Source of the DNA: Aureibaculum flavum
GTDB lineage: Bacteria > Bacteroidota > Bacteroidia > Flavobacteriales > Flavobacteriaceae
NCBI RefSeq assembly: GCF_016406085.1
Contig: NZ_JAEHFJ010000011.1
Span: forward strand, 1 to 64,000
Length of the DNA stretch: 64,000 nucleotides
Reading direction: 5' to 3'
Shown here in pieces: positions 9,154-17,290 of this stretch. Position 1 is the first letter of the stretch. Each line of letters starts with the position of its first letter. The translations under genes and the position numbers were made by a program. The notes under the pieces were generated by a model. That model had not been told where the DNA came from. It did not search any database and saw nothing but the letters and a program-made list of their open reading frames with translations.

Positions 9154-10221
9154 TTAAATTTTTGCTGCAATGGACATTTCACACCCATAATTGTCAACAA
9201 AAAAGTCATCTAACTCATCTGCTTTTAAAGCTAAGTTTTTAATATTTTCTTTTATTTCATTTGCATGGTCAGAATAGATATCAGACAAATGCGTACGGTA
9301 AGATAAAAAGATGGTGTTGTTATAGATTCCTAAAGAATATGGAGACACCTTATCTTGTAATAGATAATCCATTACTTCTTGTAGGTTTTGTTTTGGTAAT
9401 TTATTTAATGGTGACGTGGCAAATAAGTAATTTCTATTGTATACAAAAATGCGTATTTGTGCACTTCCTTGATGGAATTCCCAAAAGTCTCTTCCTGCTC
9501 TTCCGAGTACGGGGTCCATACCTAATTCAACCAAAGTAGATTCAACAAAATTGGCAAAATGCGATTTTTCAAATTCTTCAAATAATGAAATGTCAATATC
9601 GCTGCCACAGTTAACGCAAAATTCACTCTCTTCAATTGTATAGCTATCACAAGAGTTACATTTTACATGATAAGCAATGTCAGGACTAATAAAATCTTTT
9701 ATCTCTTTAATTACGTCTAAATGTCTAATACCAAAACCAACATTATCAGCGTCTGTAAATTTAGAGGTAGTTACTCCCATTAAATTACCTGCTTCATTTA
9801 GCATTGGTCCACCGGAATTACCAGGGTTTACAGCAGCGTCAGTTTGAATAAAGTGTCTGTTGCCCATTGGTTGACTTACAGAAGATACGATACCTTCAGT
9901 TACCGTATAAGGCATACCAAAAGGGTATCCATTGATATATATCTTTTGAGTATTTGAAATTTCGATATCTTCATCTAAAGTAATACCAACCTCTTTGTTT
10001 TCGTAACCCTCTATATATAAGAATGCAAGATCTACATCGCGATTTACCATAACTACTTTGGCAACGTAGCGGTCTTTTTTATAATCTTCTACAGCAACTG
10101 ATTTATTGCCTTCTATTACATGGTAATTAGTTATTATATGATTGTTTCCTGAAATGGTAAATCCACTACCCGTACCAGAACCTGTGATGATTTTATATAT
10201 TGATTTTTCTATATTTTGCAT
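9154..10221 (-). CDS. Cytoplasmic trypsin-like serine protease with zinc ribbon
   Basis: 355 residues without signal peptide or membrane helix. An HtrA/trypsin-type catalytic domain spans 1-180, with the triad His34 (TNYHV), Asp64 (RDVDLAF) and Ser136 (NPGNSGGP). A zinc ribbon of four cysteines follows (C188xxC191, C202xxC205). The C-terminal domain (about 210-355) ends in a region (VYNRNYLFATSPLNKLPKQ, then LSYRTHLSD) resembling YbjN/type III chaperone-like folds. Unlike DegP there is no PDZ domain and no export signal, so the substrate should be intracellular. It is the second gene of an operon, 18 nt after the partner at 10240-11409. Substrate and trigger are unknown. Confidence 0.85.
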   Translation of the reverse strand: MQNIEKSIYKIITGSGTGSGFTISGNNHIITNYHVIEGNKSVAVEDYKKDRYVAKVVMVNRDVDLAFLYIEGYENKEVGITLDEDIEISNTQKIYINGYPFGMPYTVTEGIVSSVSQPMGNRHFIQTDAAVNPGNSGGPMLNEAGNLMGVTTSKFTDADNVGFGIRHLDVIKEIKDFISPDIAYHVKCNSCDSYTIEESEFCVNCGSDIDISLFEEFEKSHFANFVESTLVELGMDPVLGRAGRDFWEFHQGSAQIRIFVYNRNYLFATSPLNKLPKQNLQEVMDYLLQDKVSPYSLGIYNNTIFLSYRTHLSDIYSDHANEIKENIKNLALKADELDDFFVDNYGCEMSIAAKI

Positions 10222-10239
10222 AATTTCTATCTTTTTATA

Positions 10240-11409
10240 TTAACTGAATAATTTTGAAAAAAGTCCTTTTTTAGCTTTTTTTCTAACAGGTGTAGCTGTA
10301 CCGTTTAATAAGCCATTATAAGTGTCTAATAATTTTGGACTAGCGACATCAGGTTCTAAACCAGATACTTTTTCAAGAACATCATAAATTGCATTAAGCT
10401 GACCTTCTTCCAGATTATAACTGTAAACTAAATGTAAGAATGAGAATTGTAAATAATAACAGAGCGAAAAATGGTCATTGTCTTTAACATAGTTGGTAAC
10501 TATGCTTTCTCTGTTTTTCATATTATCTTGAACAATTTCAGTAGAACTACGATATCTTAAAGAAACTAAAGCATCTGCATTATAAACATTTTTCAAGATT
10601 TCTTCTTTGGTCATTGCACATAGTTTTTTCATAAAATTTGTGCCTTTATCAATTCTGAACTGGAAATCAATATCGCCATTTAACATGTTGTTTACATACT
10701 CTTGTAATTTTGTTCTTAACGTACCATGTACATAAGGCATGTTGGATAATTTTAGAATAGAAATTAAAATAATATCCCACTGAAAATTGTCCCATCTTTT
10801 TTCTTTAAAAAATGCACTGTAGTTTTTATAATCTTTTAAAATATCTTCTATTTGTTGCCATGCTTTTTCTAGATTTTCAGGGGTTAGAGGTGTTGTTTTT
10901 GAATCTTGATAGAAAGAAGCTTTGTACTTTTCAACAAACTCATCATCATAATCATCAGCATATACGCAAACATCACGCAATACATCATATACTTTAAAAG
11001 GTTGACACAAACTTAATGGCATTTCATAACCAAACCACAACGTATCATCTTTTAAATGAATTTGAGCCAAGGTAAGTGGGCTAAAATTAACTTCACCTAC
11101 TTTTCTTAATAGGGCTATTTTGTTAGTGCCTTCTGTAATTTTTAGAAAAGGAGCTTTTATTTTAAATATATTATCTGTTACTTCTAAATGTATTAACGCG
11201 GAACCTTGACCTCTTTCAATTGAAAAATCACCATTGGTGTCGACACCCTCTAATAAGGTGCTGTTCATATAATTTAGTGTATGGGTTAAAGATTCATTAT
11301 ATTTTTTTTCGTCAAAAGCATCTAAGGCTTTGTCCCAATAAGAAACATTGGTTTTAGGATCATTAGAGTCTTTTAAAGGACGTTTAAATTTAGGAAGTAC
11401 GTTATTCAT
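10240..11409 (-). CDS. Uncharacterised partner protein of the trypsin-like protease
   Basis: 389 residues, cytoplasmic, no family that I recognise. The N-terminal part (20-165) opens with a helix-rich stretch (YWDKALDAFDEKKYNESLTH) and then strands (ALIHLEVTDNIFKIKAPFLK, TLWFGYEMPLSLC) reminiscent of the YbjN-like C-terminal domain of its neighbour. This suggests the two proteins share a fold and may pair through it. The middle is helical, and the tail is basic and hydrophobic (KKAKKGLFSKLF). It is first in the operon with the protease, behind site B. Possible roles are adaptor, inhibitor or substrate-recognition subunit; none can be chosen from the sequence alone. Confidence 0.75.
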   Translation of the reverse strand: MNNVLPKFKRPLKDSNDPKTNVSYWDKALDAFDEKKYNESLTHTLNYMNSTLLEGVDTNGDFSIERGQGSALIHLEVTDNIFKIKAPFLKITEGTNKIALLRKVGEVNFSPLTLAQIHLKDDTLWFGYEMPLSLCQPFKVYDVLRDVCVYADDYDDEFVEKYKASFYQDSKTTPLTPENLEKAWQQIEDILKDYKNYSAFFKEKRWDNFQWDIILISILKLSNMPYVHGTLRTKLQEYVNNMLNGDIDFQFRIDKGTNFMKKLCAMTKEEILKNVYNADALVSLRYRSSTEIVQDNMKNRESIVTNYVKDNDHFSLCYYLQFSFLHLVYSYNLEEGQLNAIYDVLEKVSGLEPDVASPKLLDTYNGLLNGTATPVRKKAKKGLFSKLFS

Positions 11410-11524
11410 AATTTGATAGGTTATTTAAATGATTAAATTTTTAACGTGATGTTTAATGATTTATTTGATACAAAGATGAATAGTTTTTGAAAGTGTTTGA
11501 TAACCGAATTTAGTGAAAATGCCT

Positions 11525-11541
11525 CCCCCTGTAAATTGGGG
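11525..11541 (-). promoter_or_regulatory. C4/G4 operator-like site B, upstream of the protease operon
   Basis: On the plus strand the site reads CCCCCTGTAAATTGGGG, an imperfect inverted repeat. The near edge is exactly 46 nt from CATCTTTG (complement of 11471-11478), the same -7-like box at the same distance as for site A. The sequences around both -7-like boxes also share TCATCTTTGTA. Confidence 0.6.
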
Positions 11542-11550
11542 TACAAAGAA

Positions 11551-11590
11551 AAACCCATCTTTTTAATTTTTAAAAGATGGGTTTTTTGAA
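11551..11590 (-). terminator. Terminator of the M1 aminopeptidase gene
   Basis: AAACCCATCTTTT (11551-11563) pairs with AAAAGATGGGTTT (11572-11584). The hairpin lies downstream of the aminopeptidase stop codon on the minus strand, between it and site B. The T/A runs allow function in either direction. Confidence 0.75.
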
Positions 11591-11615
11591 AAGGTGTTTA
11601 GCTAAAGTTGTTGTA

Positions 11616-13442
11616 TTACAAACCGAAATTGTTATTGGTATCATCAATGTCTGCCATAAGGTGACTTGGGTCTATTTCTACTGATTTAACCGCTTTTTTT
11701 GCACTAAAAGAGTAGGTAGGGGCTGTCCAAGACCAACTACTTAAAGGGGTTGCTGTAGTCGGTTTTGAGCCTAACATCATTTTTAGCGGAATATAAAAAT
11801 TTTCATCAGTTCCATCAGTATAGGTCACTTTTAAATCTATAGGCATTGGCATTTTTCCAATACGTTTTAAAGTTATTTGATTCGTGTCAACGTTATCAAC
11901 AGCATAATCTATTGTTGCCGTTGTTTTGGTAAAATAGGTCAAATACCAGTCTAACTGTATACCAGATACTTTTTCAGCCGTACGCTTAATATCATTTGGC
12001 GTAGGGTGCTTAAATTTAAAGTCTTCAAAATATTTTTTTAAGGTTTTTTCAAGATTTTCTTTACCAATTATATAACCTAATTGTGCTAAAAACACGGCTC
12101 CTTTACTATAGGCAGAATTACTATATGAATAGTTAAAAGTATAATGATCAGCCAATGTAGTTAATGGTTCTTCTACACCAGATTTTGCTAATCTGATATA
12201 ACCTCTATAAGAACCCGCATTGGGATTTTCTTTATCTTGATTTAAAATTTCGTTCATGGCTTGGCTAGAAATATATGAAGTAAAACCCTCATCCATCCAT
12301 TCGTGCTTAGTTTCGTTGGTTGCCAATAAAAATTGAAACCATGTATGAGCAAATTCATGAGCTGTAACGCCAACTAATGATCCAAAATTACGGCCACCGG
12401 TTATTAGCGTACACATAGCATATTCCATTCCGCCATCACCACCTTGAATAACTGAATATTGTTTGTATGGATATTGTCCTATATGCGTGTTATAATAAGA
12501 TAATAATTCGGCAGTTTTCGGTTGTAATTTCTTCCAATTCTCAATAATTTCTTTATCATTTTTATAGAAAAAATGTAAGGTAACATCATTTTCACCTTTA
12601 ATTTTATCATGAATGTAATCAGGATCAGCAGCCCATGTGAAATCATGCACGTTTGGTGCTTTGAAATGCCAAGTTAATTTTTTTACTTTCTTTTTATGTT
12701 TCACTGGAGTGTCTGAATAACCATGACCAATTTCGTTAGGGTTTTGTAAGTACCCCGTTCCACCTATCGTATACTCTTTATCAATCGTAATTTTTACATC
12801 AAAATCGCCCCAAACACCATGAAATTCTCTGGCAATGTATTGATTTGTTTGCCATCCTTCGAAATCATATTCGGCTAATTTTGGATACCATTGTGTCATC
12901 GATAACGCTATACCTTCTTCGCTGTTTCTTCCAGAACGTCTAATTTGTAAAGGTACTTGACCTTTGAAGTTCATGTCTAAAACAGTTTTACCACCAGGCA
13001 TTATTGGTGTGTTTAATTTTACCTTTAAAAGAGTACCAATTACTTCGTATTTCACAGTAACTCCATCTTGCTGAAGTGAATTTATTTTTATATATCCAAT
13101 TTCATCTGGCTTTAATTTAGCAATTCTACTTTCGTAAATTGGAGCTTCCCTAGTACCAAGATTATTGACCATTCTTCGGTCAGGGTCTTTTATGTTTTGT
13201 AGCCTAATATCCATATCACTACCTGGTTGAAAAGCGTTAAATTGTAAATGATAAAAAACTTCACCGAGTGCATCAGGGGAGTTGTTCGTGTAAATTAATT
13301 TCTGCGTACCATCATATTGATAATTTTCTACATTCATATCAATACTCATAGTGTAATCAACATGTTGTTGCCAATACGAAGTGTTTTGTGCTGAAATAGA
13401 AAAGGTAATCAGTATCCCAATAAAAGATGTAATTTTTCTCAT
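11616..13442 (-). CDS. M1-family zinc metallopeptidase (aminopeptidase N-like), exported
   Basis: An exported peptidase of about 608 residues. A signal peptide (MRKITSFIGILITFSISAQ) is followed by the M1 N-domain, the exopeptidase motif GGMEYAM and the zinc site HEFAH, with the second glutamate in WMDEGF 18 residues later. All catalytic residues are present. The open frame extends nine codons further upstream (to 13469), but ATG 13442 begins a clean signal peptide, so I use it. The M1 family removes N-terminal amino acids, and here probably acts on peptides in the periplasm or outside. The subtilisin-like gene upstream on the same strand is separated by its own terminator. Confidence 0.93.
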   Translation of the reverse strand: MRKITSFIGILITFSISAQNTSYWQQHVDYTMSIDMNVENYQYDGTQKLIYTNNSPDALGEVFYHLQFNAFQPGSDMDIRLQNIKDPDRRMVNNLGTREAPIYESRIAKLKPDEIGYIKINSLQQDGVTVKYEVIGTLLKVKLNTPIMPGGKTVLDMNFKGQVPLQIRRSGRNSEEGIALSMTQWYPKLAEYDFEGWQTNQYIAREFHGVWGDFDVKITIDKEYTIGGTGYLQNPNEIGHGYSDTPVKHKKKVKKLTWHFKAPNVHDFTWAADPDYIHDKIKGENDVTLHFFYKNDKEIIENWKKLQPKTAELLSYYNTHIGQYPYKQYSVIQGGDGGMEYAMCTLITGGRNFGSLVGVTAHEFAHTWFQFLLATNETKHEWMDEGFTSYISSQAMNEILNQDKENPNAGSYRGYIRLAKSGVEEPLTTLADHYTFNYSYSNSAYSKGAVFLAQLGYIIGKENLEKTLKKYFEDFKFKHPTPNDIKRTAEKVSGIQLDWYLTYFTKTTATIDYAVDNVDTNQITLKRIGKMPMPIDLKVTYTDGTDENFYIPLKMMLGSKPTTATPLSSWSWTAPTYSFSAKKAVKSVEIDPSHLMADIDDTNNNFGL

Positions 13443-13492
13443 TTGTTTAAGTGGTTTTATAAAATGCAATATACTAAGATCAAGGGTGAAAC

Positions 13493-13540
13493 CAAAAAAA
13501 AAGAGAAATCAATAAATATTATTATTAATTTCTCTTTTTT
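13493..13540 (-). terminator. Terminator of the subtilisin-like protease gene
   Basis: AAAAAAGAGAAAT (13497-13509) pairs with ATTTCTCTTTTTT (13528-13540) around an A/T loop. It sits between the stop of the S8 peptidase at 13567 and the M1 gene start. Confidence 0.75.
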
Positions 13541-13566
13541 AGTAAGTAATTTTAAGTACTCTAAAA

Positions 13567-15258
13567 TTAATTAGACATATTTTCTGCCATTACAAGGGCA
13601 TTGTAAGCATTTAATATTTTACCAGAAACTGATAAGTCTTTAAATGGGACTCTGTTTGATTCAGTTCCAGGTTTTATAACGGGGTTGTTAAACTCTATAC
13701 CAGAATCCATTATAATTTTTTTAACTTGACTAGCTGTTAATTTTGGATAATATGATCTTACCAAGGCCGCAACACCTGCAACTTCTGGAGCAGCCATTGA
13801 AGTACCTTGTATTGATTCATATTCATCTTTAGGTACTGTAGAGTATATTTCTAAGCCTGGTGCAAATATGTCTACATTCTTTTTTCCGTAATTTGAAAAG
13901 GAAGCTGCAAGTTTATCATCATAATGTCTCGTCATAGCACCAACTGTAATTACATTATCTGCATATTCCACTAATTTATCTTTAGAATCATTAGGAAAAT
14001 TTTCAGCAACATCGATATCACTTCCATCATTACCTGCTGCATGTACTAATAATACATCTTTCTCTTCAGCATATTTTATAGCATCATATACCCACTTTGC
14101 ATTAGGTGAATAACTTTTACCAAAACTCATGTTTACTACTTTAGCTCCGTTATCAGCTGCATAACGTATGGCTAAAGCAACATCTTTATCATACTCATCA
14201 CCATCAGGAACGGCTCTAATTGACATGATCTTTACATTGTGTGCTACACCATTCATACCAACACCATTATTTCTTTCAGCTGCTACAATACCAGCAACAT
14301 GTGTTCCGTGCATTTCACCATCTTTAGACCCTATCGTATAAGCATTACCATACTTAGTATCTGTAATATCATAAGGATCATCTCCAGTTACACGACCATT
14401 AAATTCAAGGTTGTATTGAGAGTTTAATTGAGTGCTATAGTGGTCTACAATATTGTTTAATTGTTTTTCAGCACCTTCAACGGTATCTCCACTGCTTATA
14501 ATTCTCATAATAGTGAATTTACCTTGTTGTAGCATTTGATCATCAAGTTTTACTGAATTTATGTTATCTAAATTCATTTCTTTACCCACTAATAATTTAG
14601 AAAGTGTATCATTAGCTTTGACAATCAAATCTTTTACTGCCTTATATTGATTTACTTGAGCTTCTGCACTCTTATTTTTTTCATCTATAGTTTTCTTGAG
14701 TTTGGTAAATAATTCAAAATCTGCTTTATCTGACTCAGCAATTTCTTCAGCTGATTTTCCATCAAATTTTGGCATCCATTTTTTTACCATTCTAGTCATC
14801 TCTAGTTGTTCAGGAGCAGTTGAACCTTTTTCACCACCTAAGAAGTTCCAACCATGAATGTCATCAACATATCCATTGTTGTCATCATCTTTTCCATTAC
14901 CCGCTATTTCGTCTTCATTTACCCATGCAACATCATTTAAATCTTCATGCTCAATGTCAATACCAGAATCGATAATACCAACAATTACCGTTTTACCTTT
15001 TTTGTTTTTTACAAAATCATAGGCTTTATCTATACTCATTCCGGGAATAGAATCCTTAAAAATGTCCATATGTGGCCATCCTTGTATTTCAGCCTCGGTC
15101 ATTTCGGCAGTTTTAGGAACTATGCTATCCGTAGTTACCTTAATTATAGTTTCTGTTACTGAATTAGAAGTTGTGCTAGTCGTTGTTTTTGTTGTACCAC
15201 AACTTGTAATTAGCATTGCAGCAATTGCTACAAAAGAAAATGGTTTTAAAATTCTCAT
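13567..15258 (-). CDS. Subtilisin-family (S8) peptidase lipoprotein
   Basis: 563 residues with lipoprotein signal MRILKPFSFVAIAAMLITSC (Cys at 20), so it is probably membrane-anchored and facing outside the cytoplasm. The catalytic Asp is in GIIDSGIDIEHEDL (near 98), His in HGTHVAGI (near 318), oxyanion Asn in HAAGNDG and Ser in GTSMAAPE (near 483). Asp and His are about 220 residues apart instead of the usual 40 or so. The insertion (about 140-300) is rich in charged residues and helices, and may be a specificity or pro-like element folded into the domain. It is the second gene after the MBL hydrolase, with only 10 nt between, and so probably co-transcribed. Confidence 0.93.
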   Translation of the reverse strand: MRILKPFSFVAIAAMLITSCGTTKTTTSTTSNSVTETIIKVTTDSIVPKTAEMTEAEIQGWPHMDIFKDSIPGMSIDKAYDFVKNKKGKTVIVGIIDSGIDIEHEDLNDVAWVNEDEIAGNGKDDDNNGYVDDIHGWNFLGGEKGSTAPEQLEMTRMVKKWMPKFDGKSAEEIAESDKADFELFTKLKKTIDEKNKSAEAQVNQYKAVKDLIVKANDTLSKLLVGKEMNLDNINSVKLDDQMLQQGKFTIMRIISSGDTVEGAEKQLNNIVDHYSTQLNSQYNLEFNGRVTGDDPYDITDTKYGNAYTIGSKDGEMHGTHVAGIVAAERNNGVGMNGVAHNVKIMSIRAVPDGDEYDKDVALAIRYAADNGAKVVNMSFGKSYSPNAKWVYDAIKYAEEKDVLLVHAAGNDGSDIDVAENFPNDSKDKLVEYADNVITVGAMTRHYDDKLAASFSNYGKKNVDIFAPGLEIYSTVPKDEYESIQGTSMAAPEVAGVAALVRSYYPKLTASQVKKIIMDSGIEFNNPVIKPGTESNRVPFKDLSVSGKILNAYNALVMAENMSN

Positions 15259-15268
15259 GTTTATTAAA

Positions 15269-16129
15269 TTAATTAAAAATATCGTTAAAAGTAAAAGTTT
15301 GATCTAATCGTACACCTTTTTCTGTATGTTTTACGGTACAGATTTCATTATGTGCATCATGCTCCAAAAACAGCATATATTTATTATCAGCCGCACTATT
15401 CAAAAAGGCTTGTTTTTCGTCTAAAGTTAATAGGGGTCTAGTGTCATAACCCATAACGTAAGGTAAAGGTATATGCCCTACAGTAGGAAGCAAATCTGCC
15501 ATAAAAACTAAAGTCTGTCCCTTGTATTTAATATGAGGAATCATTTGTTTATCAGTATGTCCATCAACAAATAGTATGTCAAAATCTAATTCAGAATTTT
15601 CACGAAAATTTGAATTAGGCATTTTAATAAATTCTAATTGACCACTTTCTTTTATAGGATTTATGTTTTCTTTAAAAAAAGAAGCTTTTTCTCTTGCGTT
15701 AGGTTCAGTGGCCCATTTCCAATGGTCTTCATTGCTCCAGAATTTTGCATTTTTAAAGGCAGGCTCGTAACCCGTTTTATCTTTATTAAATTGGATGCTT
15801 CCACCACAATGGTCAAAATGTAAATGGGTCAAAAAAACGTCAGTTATGTCATCTCTATGAAAGCCATATTTTGCTAACGAAGATTCAAGTGTGGCATCTC
15901 CATATAAGTCATAATAGCTAAAAAATTTATCAGACTGTTTATTTCCTAAACCGGTGTCAATCAATGTTAATCTTTCTCCATCTTCAATTAACATACTTCG
16001 CATACCCATATCAATAAGGTTCTTAGCGTCAGCAGGATTTGTTTTTTGCCATAACGTTTTTGGTACAACGCCAAACATGGCTCCGCCGTCTAGCTTAAAA
16101 TTTCCGGTCTCAATTGGGTAGATTCTCAT
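15269..16129 (-). CDS. Metallo-beta-lactamase-fold hydrolase
   Basis: 286 residues, no signal peptide. The zinc-binding motif HxHxDH is seen as THLHFDHCGG, followed by further metal ligands in VDGHTDKQ, FMADLLPTVGH and LEHDAH. The overall layout matches the AHL-lactonase/PqsE-like branch of the family (quorum-quenching-type or general lactone/ester hydrolases), but the substrate cannot be read from sequence. It precedes the subtilisin-like gene by 10 nt on the same strand, so the two are likely one operon. Between it and tRNA-Cys upstream lies the 88-bp repeat array. Confidence 0.88.
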   Translation of the reverse strand: MRIYPIETGNFKLDGGAMFGVVPKTLWQKTNPADAKNLIDMGMRSMLIEDGERLTLIDTGLGNKQSDKFFSYYDLYGDATLESSLAKYGFHRDDITDVFLTHLHFDHCGGSIQFNKDKTGYEPAFKNAKFWSNEDHWKWATEPNAREKASFFKENINPIKESGQLEFIKMPNSNFRENSELDFDILFVDGHTDKQMIPHIKYKGQTLVFMADLLPTVGHIPLPYVMGYDTRPLLTLDEKQAFLNSAADNKYMLFLEHDAHNEICTVKHTEKGVRLDQTFTFNDIFN

Positions 16130-16268
16130 TTTTATTGATAAAAGACTACAAATGTCTTAAAAATAAGTCAGATAAATGTTAAATAAATGAGAAAAAAGAG
16201 GTTGAATTGTAGGTGTATTAATTAGCACTTACAGCTACTATTTTTAATCGTTAGAATAATGATTTTTC

Positions 16269-16709
16269 ATGAAATCAAAAAGAGGCGTCGAGCGTCCCGA
16301 AGTGTCGGGAGAACCGCTGTATGAATATTGATTAAAAAATAAATATATTGTTTAGGATGAAATCAAAAAGAGGCGTCGAGCGTCCCGAAGTATCGGGAGA
16401 ACCGCTGTATGAATATTGATTATAAAATAAATAGATTGTTTAAGATGAAATCAAAAAGAGGCGTCGAGCGTCCCGAAATGTCGGGAGAACCGCTGTGTGA
16501 ATATTGATTATAAAATAAATAGAATGTTTAGGACGAAATCAAAAAGAGGCGTCGAGCGTCCCGAAGTATCGGGAGAACCGCTGTATGAATATTGATTATA
16601 AAATAAATAGATTGTTTAAGATGAAATCAAAAAGAGGCGTCGAGCGTCCCGAAATGTCGGGAGAACCGCTGTATGAATATTGATTATAAAATAAATAGAA
16701 TATTTTGGG
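16269..16709 (-). repeat. Five tandem 88-bp repeats derived from the tRNA-Cys 3' end
   Basis: Units start at 16269, 16357, 16445, 16533 and 16621 (88, 88, 88, 88, 89 bp). Each starts, on the plus strand, with the 26-bp stretch that includes and follows the tRNA-Cys 3' end (acceptor strand and half of the T-stem). It then has a perfect hairpin, TCCCGA-tetraloop-TCGGGA, in place of the T-loop, then AACCGCTGTA (the other T-stem strand), then about 37 bp of A/T-rich spacer. The intact tRNA follows in phase at 16710. The rest of 16130-16268, up to the MBL gene, holds nothing I recognise. Confidence 0.9.
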
Positions 16710-16723
16710 ATGAAATCAAAAAG

Positions 16724-16794
16724 AGGCGTCGAGCGGATTCGAACCGCTGTACAAGCTTTTGCAGAGCTCTGCCTAGCCACTCGGCCACAACGCC
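16724..16794 (-). tRNA. tRNA-Cys (anticodon GCA)
   Basis: Read on the minus strand, the acceptor GGCGTTG pairs with CGACGCC. The D-arm, the anticodon stem GAGCT/AGCTT with loop CTGCAAA (anticodon GCA) and the T-arm AGCGG-TTCGAAT-CCGCT are all intact. The discriminator is T, as expected for Cys. CCA is not encoded (CTT follows). The 3' flank TCTTTTTGATTTC is copied in every unit of the neighbouring repeat array. Confidence 0.95.
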
Positions 16795-16849
16795 TTTTAA
16801 TTAAGGCTACAAATCTAAACAAATAAATAGTGATTTCACAAAATAATAA

Positions 16850-17206
16850 CTATTTTTTCTTAGACATTATAATAGTTACCAAAGCTACGTTACCACCAAT
16901 GGGTGGATTCACTTTTGAAACTTCTACTGTTGCCTTTTTAACGATAGGTATTTCATCAATAATTCGTGTAAGAATTCTATCCGCTACAGTTTCCAATAAC
17001 TTTGTTCTTACACTCATTTCTTCTTTCACAATCCGATTAAGATGAACATAATCTACGGTATCTGCTAAATTATCTGTTTTGGCTGATTTTGAAAGGTCAG
17101 TTTTAACAGCGAGGTCAACTCTATATTCAGAACCAATTTTCCCTTCTTCATCTAAGCATCCATGGTAGGCATAGACTCTTATATTCCTCACTTTTATAAT
17201 TCCCAT
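16850..17206 (-). CDS. folB: Dihydroneopterin aldolase
   Basis: 118 residues, the usual length of FolB. The enzyme splits 7,8-dihydroneopterin to 6-hydroxymethyl-7,8-dihydropterin and glycolaldehyde in folate synthesis. Typical stretches are IRVYAYHGCLDEEGKIGSEY at the N-terminus, the TVDYVHLN segment, LLETVADRI, and VSKVNPPIGG near the C-terminus. It is cytoplasmic. The gene precedes tRNA-Cys on the same strand and is divergent from the glutamate-synthase-like gene at 17291, so the roughly 85 bp between them hold both promoters. No other folate gene is nearby. Confidence 0.93.
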   Translation of the reverse strand: MGIIKVRNIRVYAYHGCLDEEGKIGSEYRVDLAVKTDLSKSAKTDNLADTVDYVHLNRIVKEEMSVRTKLLETVADRILTRIIDEIPIVKKATVEVSKVNPPIGGNVALVTIIMSKKK

Positions 17207-17290
17207 AAAATAAATATTTTGGTAAATATAAAATATTATTGTTTCTTGTTCAATTGTAAAATCAACTATTTATTTTTCTAATTTTTTACT

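Noticed and set aside
16269-16709. A CRISPR array
   Set aside because: The repeats are directly adjoining 88-bp units with near-identical spacers, and the unit derives from tRNA-Cys; there are no unique spacers and no cas genes.
16616-16822. Open frame of 68 codons across the repeat array and tRNA-Cys
   Set aside because: It translates repeat units and a tRNA gene; the frame is a by-product of the 88-bp unit.
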